Under the pieces are notes generated by a model. It was not told the DNA's origin. It made no database searches and saw only the letters and a list, made by a program, of their open reading frames with translations. A stretch of 8,653 nt of DNA from contig JAJAYY010000189.1 in NCBI GenBank assembly GCA_026785965.1, forward strand, positions 1 through 8,653, written 5' to 3'. Shown piece after piece: positions 1-6,065 of the stretch. This stretch comes from Sphingomonas bacterium. GTDB taxonomy: Bacteria; Pseudomonadota; Alphaproteobacteria; Sphingomonadales; Sphingomonadaceae. Position numbers and translations under genes: made by a program. Each line of letters opens with the position of its first letter. Position 1 is the first letter of the stretch.

Positions 1-1
1 G

Positions 2-1081
2 ATCGGGGTCGAGCGGATCCATATCGAGCAGGACGCGGGCAAGCTGATGCACGACCAGCATCCGACGATGTCCTATGTCGACCTCAACCGATCGGGCGTC
101 GCGTTGATGGAGATTGTCAGTAAACCCGATATGAGTTCACCTGCCGAAGCAGGGGCTTATCTCCGCAAGTTAAGAGCGATCCTCCGCTATGTCGGCTCTT
201 GCGACGGCAATATGGAAGAAGGCTCGATGCGCGCCGACGTCAATGTCAGCGTGAGAAAACCGGGCGATGAACTCGGCACGCGGACCGAGACCAAGAACGT
301 CAATTCGGTGCGTTTCGTGATGGCGGTGATCGAGCATGAAGCACGGCGCCAGGTCGATTTGATCGAGGAGGGCGGTGCGGTCGCGCAGGAGACGCGGCTC
401 TACGATCCCGACAAGAACGTCACGCGGACGCTTCGGTCGAAGGAAGATGCGCACGATTACCGCTATTTCCCGGATCCCGATTTGCTCCCGCTCGAGCTTG
501 ACGACGCGTTCCTCGCCGCGTGCCGCGAGAGCCTGCCCGAATTGCCCGATGCCAAGCGCAAGCGCTTCGAAGACCTCGGCATCACGCCCTACAACGCTTC
601 GATCCTGACTGCCGAGGTCGAGGCCGCGCGTTGGTTCGATGCCTTGCTCGACGCCGGGGCACCGCCGCCACAGGCCGCCAATTGGGTCGCGTCGGAATTG
701 TTCGGCGCCCTAAACCGCATGGGGCGGGGTCTCGCCGATTCGCCGGTGACCCCCGCCAACGCCGCCGAATTGCTGAGCCTCGTCGCCGACGGAACGCTGT
801 CGGGGAGCCTCGCCAAGCAGGTGTTCGAGATCATGCTCGAGAGCGGCGACGGCGCGGGCAAGATCGTCGCGGAACGCGGGCTCAAGCAGACCAGCGACAG
901 CGGCGCGATCGATGCCGCGATCGACGCAATCCTCGTCGCCAACGCCGACAAGGTTCAGCAATTTAAGGATGGCAAGGAGGCCTTGTTCGGCTTCTTCGTC
1001 GGCCAGACGATGAAGGCGATGCAGGGCAAGGCCAACCCGCAAATGATCAACGAGCGGTTGAAGGCCAAGCTGGCAACATGA
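2..1081 (+). CDS. gatB: Aspartyl/glutamyl-tRNA(Asn/Gln) amidotransferase subunit B, 5'-truncated
   Basis: GatB is the tRNA-binding and kinase-like subunit of the cytoplasmic GatCAB complex. GatCAB converts Glu-tRNA(Gln) and/or Asp-tRNA(Asn) to the amide, using ammonia delivered by GatA. The frame is open from the window edge and reads into the family at [19 protein letters not shown], before the first in-frame ATG at 47, so the gene begins upstream of the window. Family signatures are visible: [17 protein letters not shown], the [11 protein letters not shown] strand, ETKNVNS, and [13 protein letters not shown]. The C-terminal half (about residues 150-359 of the visible part) is the helical plus YqeY-like tail region, ending KAKLAT. 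About 359 residues are visible against a usual total near 480-500, so roughly 130 N-terminal residues are missing. gatC and gatA probably lie upstream, but that cannot be seen. Identification is very secure. Confidence 0.97.
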   Translation: MGVERIHIEQDAGKLMHDQHPTMSYVDLNRSGVALMEIVSKPDMSSPAEAGAYLRKLRAILRYVGSCDGNMEEGSMRADVNVSVRKPGDELGTRTETKNVNSVRFVMAVIEHEARRQVDLIEEGGAVAQETRLYDPDKNVTRTLRSKEDAHDYRYFPDPDLLPLELDDAFLAACRESLPELPDAKRKRFEDLGITPYNASILTAEVEAARWFDALLDAGAPPPQAANWVASELFGALNRMGRGLADSPVTPANAAELLSLVADGTLSGSLAKQVFEIMLESGDGAGKIVAERGLKQTSDSGAIDAAIDAILVANADKVQQFKDGKEALFGFFVGQTMKAMQGKANPQMINERLKAKLAT

Positions 1082-1084
1082 TGT

Positions 1085-1165
1085 CGTCATGCCGGGCTTG
1101 ACTCGGCATCCGTCTTTCCTTCGTAACAAAGACAAGGCAGACCCCGGCTCAAGGCCGGGGTGACG
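1085..1165. repeat. REP-like double palindrome between gatB and the phosphatase gene
   Basis: The element has two arms in inverted orientation. The left arm starts CGTCATGCCGGGCTTGACTC. The right arm, read on the minus strand, starts CGTCACCCCGGCCTTGAGCC, so the two share CGTCA, CCGG and CTTGA. Each arm is also a hairpin. The right one is an 8-bp perfect stem, ACCCCGGC (1141-1148) with GCCGGGGT (1154-1161), around a 5-base loop. The left one is GCCGGG/CTCGGC with one mismatch. This looks like a REP/BIME-type intergenic repeat and lies four bases after the gatB stop. It may serve as a terminator or 3' RNA stabiliser, but there is no T-run after the stem, so an intrinsic terminator is not supported. 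Only this one copy was noticed in the window. Confidence 0.65.
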
Positions 1166-1170
1166 GCCAG

Positions 1171-1175
1171 GGAGG
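1171..1175 (+). promoter_or_regulatory. Ribosome binding site that sets the phosphatase start
   Basis: GGAGG lies 8 bases before the ATG at 1184. It favours that ATG over the in-frame GTG at 1160, which falls inside the palindromic repeat, has no Shine-Dalgarno and would put eight extra residues in front of a well-formed signal peptide. Confidence 0.8.
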
Positions 1176-1183
1176 GATCATTC

Positions 1184-2809
1184 ATGCGTTATTTGTTCGC
1201 CGCCGTAGCCGCAGTTATCGCGACTCCCGCCTTCGCCCAGCCGCCGCGCCTGCCCAAGCTGATCGTCGCGATCTCGGTCGATCAATTCTCGGCCGATCTG
1301 TTTGACGAATATCGTGGGCTGTTCAGCGGCGGGCTGGCGCGGCTGGCGGGGGGGGCGGCGTTTCGCAACGGCTATCAGGGCCATGCTGCGACCGAGACCT
1401 GCCCGGGCCATTCGACGATCGTCACCGGATCGCGCCCGAGCCGCACCGGGATCATCGCCAACGCCTGGTTCGACTTGGGCCAAGCGCGGTCGGACAAAGC
1501 GGTTTATTGCGCCGAGGATGAGCGCGTCCCCGGCTCGTCCTCGTCCAGCTACACGGTCTCGCCATTGCACCTCAAAGTGCCGACTTTGGGCGAATTGATG
1601 ACCGCCGCCGACCCGGCCTCGCGCACTGTCGCCGTGGCAGGCAAAGATCGCGGGGCGGTGATGATGGGCGGGCAGCGCCCCGCCCAGCGCTGGTATTGGG
1701 ACGGCAAGAAATTTGCCACCGACCTCAAGGCGGTGACACCGGTCCCGGTCAGCGTCGCGGCGGCCAATCAGGCGGTTGCGGCGCTGATCGCCGCGCCCGC
1801 AATGCCGCTTGAGGCGCCGGCTTATTGCAATGCCAAGTCGAGAGTCGTCGCGATCGGCGACGGCAAGACCGCAGTCGGCGGCGGACGCTTCGCACGCGCC
1901 GCTGGCGATGCGAGCGGATTTCGCGCCTCGCCGGCGTTCGACGGAATGACGCTGGCGCTCGCTGCCAAGCTGATCGACGAGCTGGCGCTGGGCAAGCGCC
2001 GCGCCACCGACCTGATCGCGATCGGATTGAGCGCGACCGACTATGTCGGCCACACCTATGGCACTGGCGGCGCCGAAATGTGCCTCCAATTGCTCAGCCT
2101 CGACCGCGACCTGGGCGATTTCTTGCGGCTGCTCGACGCACGCCGGATCGATTATGCGGTGGTGCTTACCGCCGACCATGGCGGCGAGGATATTCCCGAG
2201 CGGTTGCGATTGCTCGGCGTGACCGAGGCCGCGCGCAGCATGGCCTCGCTCGAGCCCGCCGCGCTCGGCAAGCGGCTCGCCGCCGAGCTTAAGCTGTCGG
2301 GCCCGGTGCTGATCGGTTCGGGCGCCAATGGCGATGTCTATCTCGATCGCGCGCTGAGGCCCGCCGACCGGACGCGCGCGATAAACGCCGCGCTCGCCGC
2401 TTATCGCGCCGATCCGCAGGTTGAGGCGGTGTTCACCCGCGACCAGCTCGCGCGGATCGCGGCGCCGGTCACGACCCCCGATCGCTGGACGCTTGCCGAG
2501 CGCGCGCGGGCGTCGTTCGATGTTCAGCGCTCGGGTGATCTGGTGGTGCTGCTCAAGCGCCACATCACCCCGATCGCGAAACCCGGCAAAGGCTATGCCG
2601 CGACCCACGGCAGCGCGTGGGATTATGACCGCCGCGTGCCGATCCTGATGTGGCGTCCGGGGATGACGAACAGGCCCAGCGACGCGGCGGTCGAAACCAT
2701 CGACATCATGCCGACGCTCGCCGCGATGATCGGCCTGCGGGTCGATCCGCGCTCGATCGATGGCCATTGCCTGCCGGGCGTCGCTGGCGCAACTTGTCCG
2801 CCCCGTTAA
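1184..2809 (+). CDS. phoK: Secreted PhoK-type alkaline phosphatase (nucleotide pyrophosphatase/phosphodiesterase fold)
   Basis: This 541-residue protein begins with a Sec signal peptide, MRYLFAAVAAVIATPAFA, with probable cleavage before Q19. It should act in the periplasm or outside the cell, releasing phosphate from phosphomonoesters. The active-site set known from the Sphingomonas PhoK structure can be placed residue by residue: D33 (VAISVDQ); nucleophile T72 (ATETCPGHS); N93; K154 and R156 (AGKDRG); D286 and H290 (TDYVGH); D331 and H332 (TADHGG); H475 (THGSAWDYD). Several spacings equal those I recall for PhoK: T to N 21, N to K 61, and D to D 45. A Thr nucleophile with Lys/Arg marks the PhoK/PafA class, as opposed to the Ser-based PhoA class. 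It stands alone between the repeat and the lipoprotein operon. No Pho box was recognised. A G8 tract at 1348-1355 lies in its 5' part. The class is secure; the exact substrate range and the symbol are inferred. Confidence 0.9.
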   Translation: MRYLFAAVAAVIATPAFAQPPRLPKLIVAISVDQFSADLFDEYRGLFSGGLARLAGGAAFRNGYQGHAATETCPGHSTIVTGSRPSRTGIIANAWFDLGQARSDKAVYCAEDERVPGSSSSSYTVSPLHLKVPTLGELMTAADPASRTVAVAGKDRGAVMMGGQRPAQRWYWDGKKFATDLKAVTPVPVSVAAANQAVAALIAAPAMPLEAPAYCNAKSRVVAIGDGKTAVGGGRFARAAGDASGFRASPAFDGMTLALAAKLIDELALGKRRATDLIAIGLSATDYVGHTYGTGGAEMCLQLLSLDRDLGDFLRLLDARRIDYAVVLTADHGGEDIPERLRLLGVTEAARSMASLEPAALGKRLAAELKLSGPVLIGSGANGDVYLDRALRPADRTRAINAALAAYRADPQVEAVFTRDQLARIAAPVTTPDRWTLAERARASFDVQRSGDLVVLLKRHITPIAKPGKGYAATHGSAWDYDRRVPILMWRPGMTNRPSDAAVETIDIMPTLAAMIGLRVDPRSIDGHCLPGVAGATCPPR

Positions 2810-2886
2810 GCGTTACGGGGGCGGTTCGAGGGTAAGAGTTGCGTCCTGTCCTAAGGTGGCGCAGCCCTCGCGGCAGGGAGACGAGG

Positions 2887-3660
2887 ATGCGTCGATTTGG
2901 AATTGCGCTGGCGTGCAGCGTCGCGCTGACCGCCTGCGTCCAGACCAGGCAATATGCCGACACCCAATTCACCCCGCCGTCGGGCGACTATAAATTGTTG
3001 GTCATGCGCCCCGACGTGTCGGTCGGATCGGTCACCACTGGCGGGATGGTCGAGGCGCGCGCCGACTGGACCGAGACCGCGCGGACCAAATTGCTCGACG
3101 CGCTTCGTGCCCAGCAGGCCGGGCGCGGCGGCAATGTGAAAATCCTCGATCGCCGCGATTCGCTTCCCGGCGTCAGCGCCGAGACCATCGCCGAGCTCGA
3201 GCGGCTGCATAATGCGGTCGGCAATTCGATCGCGCTGCACAAATATCTGGGTGAGGACCTTCCGACCAAGCGCCGCAAGGGGCTCGACTGGACGCTGGGC
3301 GATCAGGCAATCGCGCTCGGGCAGAAAAGCGGGATGGACTATGCCTTATTCATGCACGCCGAGGACAGCTTCGCCTCGACCGGGCGGGTAGCGCTCCAGG
3401 TGCTCGGGATCGCCGGCTGCATCGTCGGTTTCTGCGCGCCCAACATCGGCGGCGCGGGTCAATTCGCTTATGCCAGCCTGGTCGATCTACGCACCGGCAA
3501 GGTGGTGTGGTTCAACGTCGTCCAGGCGGGCAGCCAGATCGCCGGGATCAAGGTCGGCGATATCCGCACCGACAAGGGCGCCGCCGAGATGGTCGAGCGA
3601 CTGGTTGGGCGGATGAAGCCGGGCCGCGACATCCGCCGCGCGCAGCGCGCCGCGTCATGA
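2887..3660 (+). CDS. Envelope lipoprotein of unknown function, first gene of the protease operon
   Basis: This 257-residue protein has a lipoprotein signal, MRRFGIALACSVALTAC, with lipobox LTAC and lipidated C17. After cleavage it should sit in the inner or outer membrane facing the periplasm. I do not recognise the family. Visible features are a strand-rich start (YKLLVMRPDVSVGSVTTGG), a charged helical middle (about residues 57-135), a hydrophobic Gly-rich segment with CIVGFC (residues 178-183), and a late VDLRTGKVVWFN strand pair (199-210) of the kind seen in periplasmic lipoproteins. The tail is basic (RRAQRAAS). ATG 2887 is chosen because AGGGAG (2875-2880) lies 6 bases upstream and the lipobox then falls at the right depth; a TTG at 2839 would bury it. 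The stop overlaps the protease start as ATGA, implying coupled translation and a shared job. Confidence 0.88.
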   Translation: MRRFGIALACSVALTACVQTRQYADTQFTPPSGDYKLLVMRPDVSVGSVTTGGMVEARADWTETARTKLLDALRAQQAGRGGNVKILDRRDSLPGVSAETIAELERLHNAVGNSIALHKYLGEDLPTKRRKGLDWTLGDQAIALGQKSGMDYALFMHAEDSFASTGRVALQVLGIAGCIVGFCAPNIGGAGQFAYASLVDLRTGKVVWFNVVQAGSQIAGIKVGDIRTDKGAAEMVERLVGRMKPGRDIRRAQRAAS

Positions 3661-4874
3661 CCGCGATCGATCGCCGCGGCATGCTGCTGGCCGGCGCGGC
3701 GCTGGCGGCGGCGAGTGCCACGGGCACTGCCTCGGCGCGCATCCTGCCGTCGGCGATGGTGCCGCTGATCGGCCCCGGTTACCGCCCGGTCGATGCCGAT
3801 GAAAAGGGCATGTGGCAACAGATGGCGCGGGTCGAGGAGGAGATTGCGGGATCGAATCTGGTGGTCAACGATCCGGCGCTGGCGACCTATCTTCAGGGCC
3901 TGATCGGCAAGGTCGGCGGCCCCGCCGCGCGCGATTTCCGAATCTATCTGGTGCGGGTGCCAGATTTCAACGCGATGATGTTCCCGACGGGTTTCGCGAT
4001 GGTGTTCACCGGGCTGCTGCTGCGGATGCGCAACGAGGCGCAACTGGCTGGCGTAATCGCGCACGAAGCGGCGCATTTTTTGCGCAAGCATCAGATTCGC
4101 CAGTGGCGCGACATGCGCACCAAGACCGACCTGTTCGCAATCCTGGCGATGGGCGCTGGCGTCGCTGGCGGCGCCGCCGGTGTCTATACCGGTGATCTGG
4201 CGCGGCTCGGCGAGCTCGGCACGATCCTGTCGCTGCTGCGCTACAACCGCGAGCTGGAGGCCGAGGCCGACGCGCTGGGTGTGCGGCTGCTCGCCGAACA
4301 GGGCTATGACCCGCGGGCGATGGCCGAAACGTGGGAGCAATTGATCGCCGAGGAAGAGTTGTCGGCCAAATATCGCCGCAAGCGCCGCGACAAGGATATT
4401 TCGCTGTTCGGTACCCACCCGACTCCCGAATCGCGCATGGCCGACCTCAGGCTCAGCGCCGCCGATGTCACCCGGCCGGGAGTGATGTACGATGCACGGC
4501 GCGCGTCTTATTTGGCGGCGATCGCGAAGATTCGCCCGACCTTGCTCGACGACCAGGTCAAGCTCAACGATCCCGGCGCGAGCCAATATATCGTCAACAA
4601 TCTTGCCCAGGACGGCTGGAACGGGCTGCTCCGCTTCAATGAGGCGGAGATCTGGCGGCTGCGCAATCGCACCGGCGACGATCTTCGCGCGGCGCAGGGC
4701 TATGCCGCGGCGGTGCTCTATCCCGACGCCCCGGCCGACGCATGGCGGTGGCACGGCATCATGCTGTCCAAGGCCGGGCGCCAAAGCGAGGCACGCGCCG
4801 CTCTAACCCGTTATTTGATGATCACACCCAATGCCCCCGACGCCGCCTTCGTGCGTCAGATGCTGGCGAGTTGA
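3657..4874 (+). CDS. Exported M48-family zinc metalloprotease with C-terminal TPR-like region
   Basis: This 405-residue protein belongs to the M48 (Ste24/HtpX/BepA-like) peptidases. The N-terminus MTAIDRRGML, followed by an Ala-rich stretch ending TASA (about residue 27), fits a twin-arginine signal peptide, although the position usually filled by Phe is Met. The catalytic HEAAH is residues 136-140, with H136 and H140 as zinc ligands and E137 as general base. The third ligand is E201 in the ExxxD motif NRELEAEADALG, with D205. Before the motif, FNAMMFPTGFAMVFTGLL is the usual M48 edge strand. HPTPESRM (about residue 255) is also typical. Residues about 343-400 look like TPR-type helices. No multi-span membrane region is present, so it resembles periplasmic BepA/LoiP rather than HtpX. 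Both neighbours encode lipoproteins, suggesting an envelope quality-control role; this role is inferred. It overlaps the upstream gene by 4 bases. Confidence 0.92.
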   Translation: MTAIDRRGMLLAGAALAAASATGTASARILPSAMVPLIGPGYRPVDADEKGMWQQMARVEEEIAGSNLVVNDPALATYLQGLIGKVGGPAARDFRIYLVRVPDFNAMMFPTGFAMVFTGLLLRMRNEAQLAGVIAHEAAHFLRKHQIRQWRDMRTKTDLFAILAMGAGVAGGAAGVYTGDLARLGELGTILSLLRYNRELEAEADALGVRLLAEQGYDPRAMAETWEQLIAEEELSAKYRRKRRDKDISLFGTHPTPESRMADLRLSAADVTRPGVMYDARRASYLAAIAKIRPTLLDDQVKLNDPGASQYIVNNLAQDGWNGLLRFNEAEIWRLRNRTGDDLRAAQGYAAAVLYPDAPADAWRWHGIMLSKAGRQSEARAALTRYLMITPNAPDAAFVRQMLAS

Positions 4875-4884
4875 GGAGAGCAGG

Positions 4885-5517
4885 ATGACCAGTGGCGGCA
4901 AGATTTTGGCGCTTGGCGCGCTGATCGTCGCGCTCCCGGCCTGCGCCGGCGGGGTCGGCGGTGGCGGCTTTGGCATGAGCAGTTACGGGCTGGTCCGGGC
5001 GCAAGAAGTGGCGGTCGGCAATGGCAGCCTGCGAGTCACCCCGCCGCGCGAATGGAATCGCCAGCGCGGGCAATTGTTCATCGACATCCGCGAAGTCGAG
5101 GACTGGACCCAGAATGGGCCCTACCTCGACGGCATCAGCTATGTCACCGGGCTCAAGAGCGGTGACACATTGGTCCGCCAGACCCGGCGCGACGACCGGC
5201 AAGTGCCCAAGTTCCGCGCCAACATGACCGCGCCCGAAATTACCGCGATGCTCGAAAGCCTGTTCCGGGTGCGCGGCGGGACGATCGACTTCAAGACCCT
5301 CGGCCTCGCGCCACGTCCGTTCCTCGGCCAGAATGGCTTCCAGTTCGACTTCGAGCATCTCGACAGCGACGAAGTTTGGCGCCGCGGCCGCGCGGTCGGG
5401 GCGAATGTCGATGGGCGGCTGTATCTCGTCCTGCTCGACGCCGCCCGCGCGCATTATTTCAACGCCTCGCTGGCCGACTTCGAAGCGATCACCAACTCGG
5501 CGCGCAAGGTCCGCTAG
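4885..5517 (+). CDS. Small lipoprotein of unknown function, last gene of the protease operon
   Basis: This 210-residue protein starts with a lipoprotein signal peptide of 19 residues and lipobox LPAC, with lipidated C20, followed by a Gly-rich linker (AGGVGGGGFG). I do not recognise the family with certainty. The body alternates strands and helices (SLRVTPPREWNRQ, QLFIDIREVEDW, FQFDFEH, RLYLVLLDAA) and ends in a helix, FEAITNSARKVR. That order is loosely reminiscent of the PsbP/Mog1/DcrB-like sandwich fold, which is a guess. The start at ATG 4885 is supported by GAGGAG (4873-4878), 6 bases upstream. This Shine-Dalgarno overlaps the TGA of the protease gene (4872-4874), so translation is probably coupled. 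It ends convergently against a minus-strand mini-ORF, with which it shares its last bases. Confidence 0.85.
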   Translation: MTSGGKILALGALIVALPACAGGVGGGGFGMSSYGLVRAQEVAVGNGSLRVTPPREWNRQRGQLFIDIREVEDWTQNGPYLDGISYVTGLKSGDTLVRQTRRDDRQVPKFRANMTAPEITAMLESLFRVRGGTIDFKTLGLAPRPFLGQNGFQFDFEHLDSDEVWRRGRAVGANVDGRLYLVLLDAARAHYFNASLADFEAITNSARKVR

Positions 5518-5624
5518 GCCGCGATCGGGTCGGGCGGCGGCGGGCGGTGGGGTTCGTCGGGCAGCGGCGGCACTTCGCCCGGGTCGCCCGGCGGAGTGCC
5601 CGGTGCTGGCGGTCGGCTGGCCAT
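5514..5624 (-). CDS. Proline-rich mini-protein, 36 residues, translationally coupled
   Basis: This short reading frame begins MASRPPAPG and ends PDPIAA. It has 15 prolines in 36 residues, no aromatic residues and no Cys. Its ATG shares one base with the TGA of the 55-residue frame upstream (TGATG at minus-strand 5626-5622), the usual layout for termination-reinitiation. Its TAG (5516-5514) falls inside the last codons of the convergent lipoprotein gene. No signal peptide or membrane segment is present, so it would be a disordered cytoplasmic peptide if made. No function can be assigned. The evidence that it is real is its position and its compositional match to its neighbour; its length alone would be unremarkable in GC-rich DNA. 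Confidence 0.45.
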   Translation of the reverse strand: MASRPPAPGTPPGDPGEVPPLPDEPHRPPPPDPIAA

Positions 5625-5791
5625 CATCCGATCGGCGAGATCGGCGTGCTCGACGGATCGGTGTCGGGCGACGACGGCGAGGGGACGTCAATATCGGGGC
5701 CCGGGGGGGGCGCTTCGGCTGGGGCCTCGGTCGGCTCGCCGGGCTGGCTCGGTTCGGGGGGCAGTTGGTCGGGGCGCTCGGGATCGGACAT
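5624..5791 (-). CDS. Acidic proline-rich small protein, 55 residues
   Basis: This frame reads MSDPERPDQLPPEPSQ and ends TPISPIG. It has 18 prolines and 11 acidic residues against a single Arg, with no Cys and no aromatics, so it should be disordered. The start at 5791 is chosen because AAGGAG (plus-strand 5798-5803) lies 6 bases upstream; the frame stays open to 5863 but without a better start. A TATAGA (plus-strand 5808-5813) lies just beyond, possibly a -10 box, but close enough to leave almost no leader. Three prolines are encoded across a G8 tract (C8 on this strand, 5703-5710). It is divergent from the tRNA-Leu promoter and coupled to the 36-residue frame downstream. A good Shine-Dalgarno in a gap otherwise lacking a gene argues that it is real. 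I do not recognise a family and propose no function. Confidence 0.6.
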   Translation of the reverse strand: MSDPERPDQLPPEPSQPGEPTEAPAEAPPPGPDIDVPSPSSPDTDPSSTPISPIG

Positions 5792-5865
5792 ATTGCTCTC
5801 CTTCCCCTCTATAACCGCGCCGGGCGCGCTAAGTTGCCTCGATGCGCCGCGACGCCGAGACAAGG

Positions 5866-5893
5866 TTGCACGGCCCGCGATCCTTGCTATAGG
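5866..5893 (+). promoter_or_regulatory. Sigma70-type promoter of tRNA-Leu
   Basis: TTGCAC (5866-5871) and TATAGG (5888-5893) are separated by 16 bases. Transcription would start near 5900, about 18 bases before the mature tRNA. TTG-N-C with CTATAG-like -10 boxes is common for tRNA genes in this group. The same promoter may feed tig, since no clear promoter was found between 6003 and 6065. Confidence 0.6.
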
Positions 5894-5917
5894 CCGCGCA
5901 CTTCGAAGAGCGTCCGC

Positions 5918-6002
5918 GCGGGCGTGGCGGAATTGGTAGACGCGCTGGTTTTAGGTACCAGTATCGCAAGATGTGGGGGTTCGAGTCCCTTCGCCCGCAC
6001 CA
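5918..6002 (+). tRNA. tRNA-Leu (anticodon UAG)
   Basis: This is an 85-base class II tRNA. The acceptor stem pairs GCGGGCG (5918-5924) with CGCCCGC (5992-5998), followed by discriminator A and an encoded CCA (6000-6002). The anticodon stem CTGGT/ACCAG (5945-5949 and 5957-5961) holds loop TTTAGGT, with anticodon TAG at 5952-5954, reading CUN codons (CUA cognate). The long variable arm contains ATC-GCAA-GAT, as expected for leucine. The T arm is GGGGG-TTCGAGT-CCCTT with two G-U pairs. The D arm carries AATTGGTAGA. All parts fit, so the call is secure. Confidence 0.97.
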
Positions 6003-6065
6003 TGCCGCCACGGCTGCACGCGACGCTCCCCTGGATCAAGTAAACTACGGGTAGACGACAGCATC

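Noticed and set aside
1141..1161. Intrinsic terminator after gatB
   Set aside because: The hairpin is strong but no T-run follows it; better described as part of the palindromic repeat.
1160..1183. Upstream GTG start for the phosphatase
   Set aside because: It lies in the palindromic repeat, lacks a Shine-Dalgarno and would disrupt the signal peptide; ATG 1184 has GGAGG 8 bases upstream.
1178..2767. A 529-codon open frame on the minus strand opposite the phosphatase gene
   Set aside because: Low-complexity Arg/Gly/Ala-rich translation typical of the antisense of GC-rich coding DNA. The plus-strand frame has a signal peptide and complete active site.
2839..2886. Upstream TTG start for the first lipoprotein
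   Set aside because: It would place 16 charged residues before the lipoprotein signal; ATG 2887 has AGGGAG at good spacing.
3468..4784. A 438-codon open frame on the minus strand opposite the M48 protease gene
   Set aside because: Shadow frame: it starts and ends without a ribosome binding site and shows no motif, while the plus strand has clear zinc-site motifs.
5808..5813. TATAGA as a minus-strand -10 box for the proline-rich frames
   Set aside because: The matching -35 region is poor and the implied transcript start would fall in or next to the Shine-Dalgarno, so I do not list it as a promoter.
5333..6043. Plus-strand open frames running from the second lipoprotein gene through the gap into the tRNA
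   Set aside because: They cross a tRNA gene and its promoter, lack ribosome binding sites and are Arg-rich out-of-frame readings.
5973..6065. N-terminal extension of trigger factor into the tRNA gene
   Set aside because: The frame is open by chance through the tRNA 3' half; family N-termini begin at the ATG at 6066.
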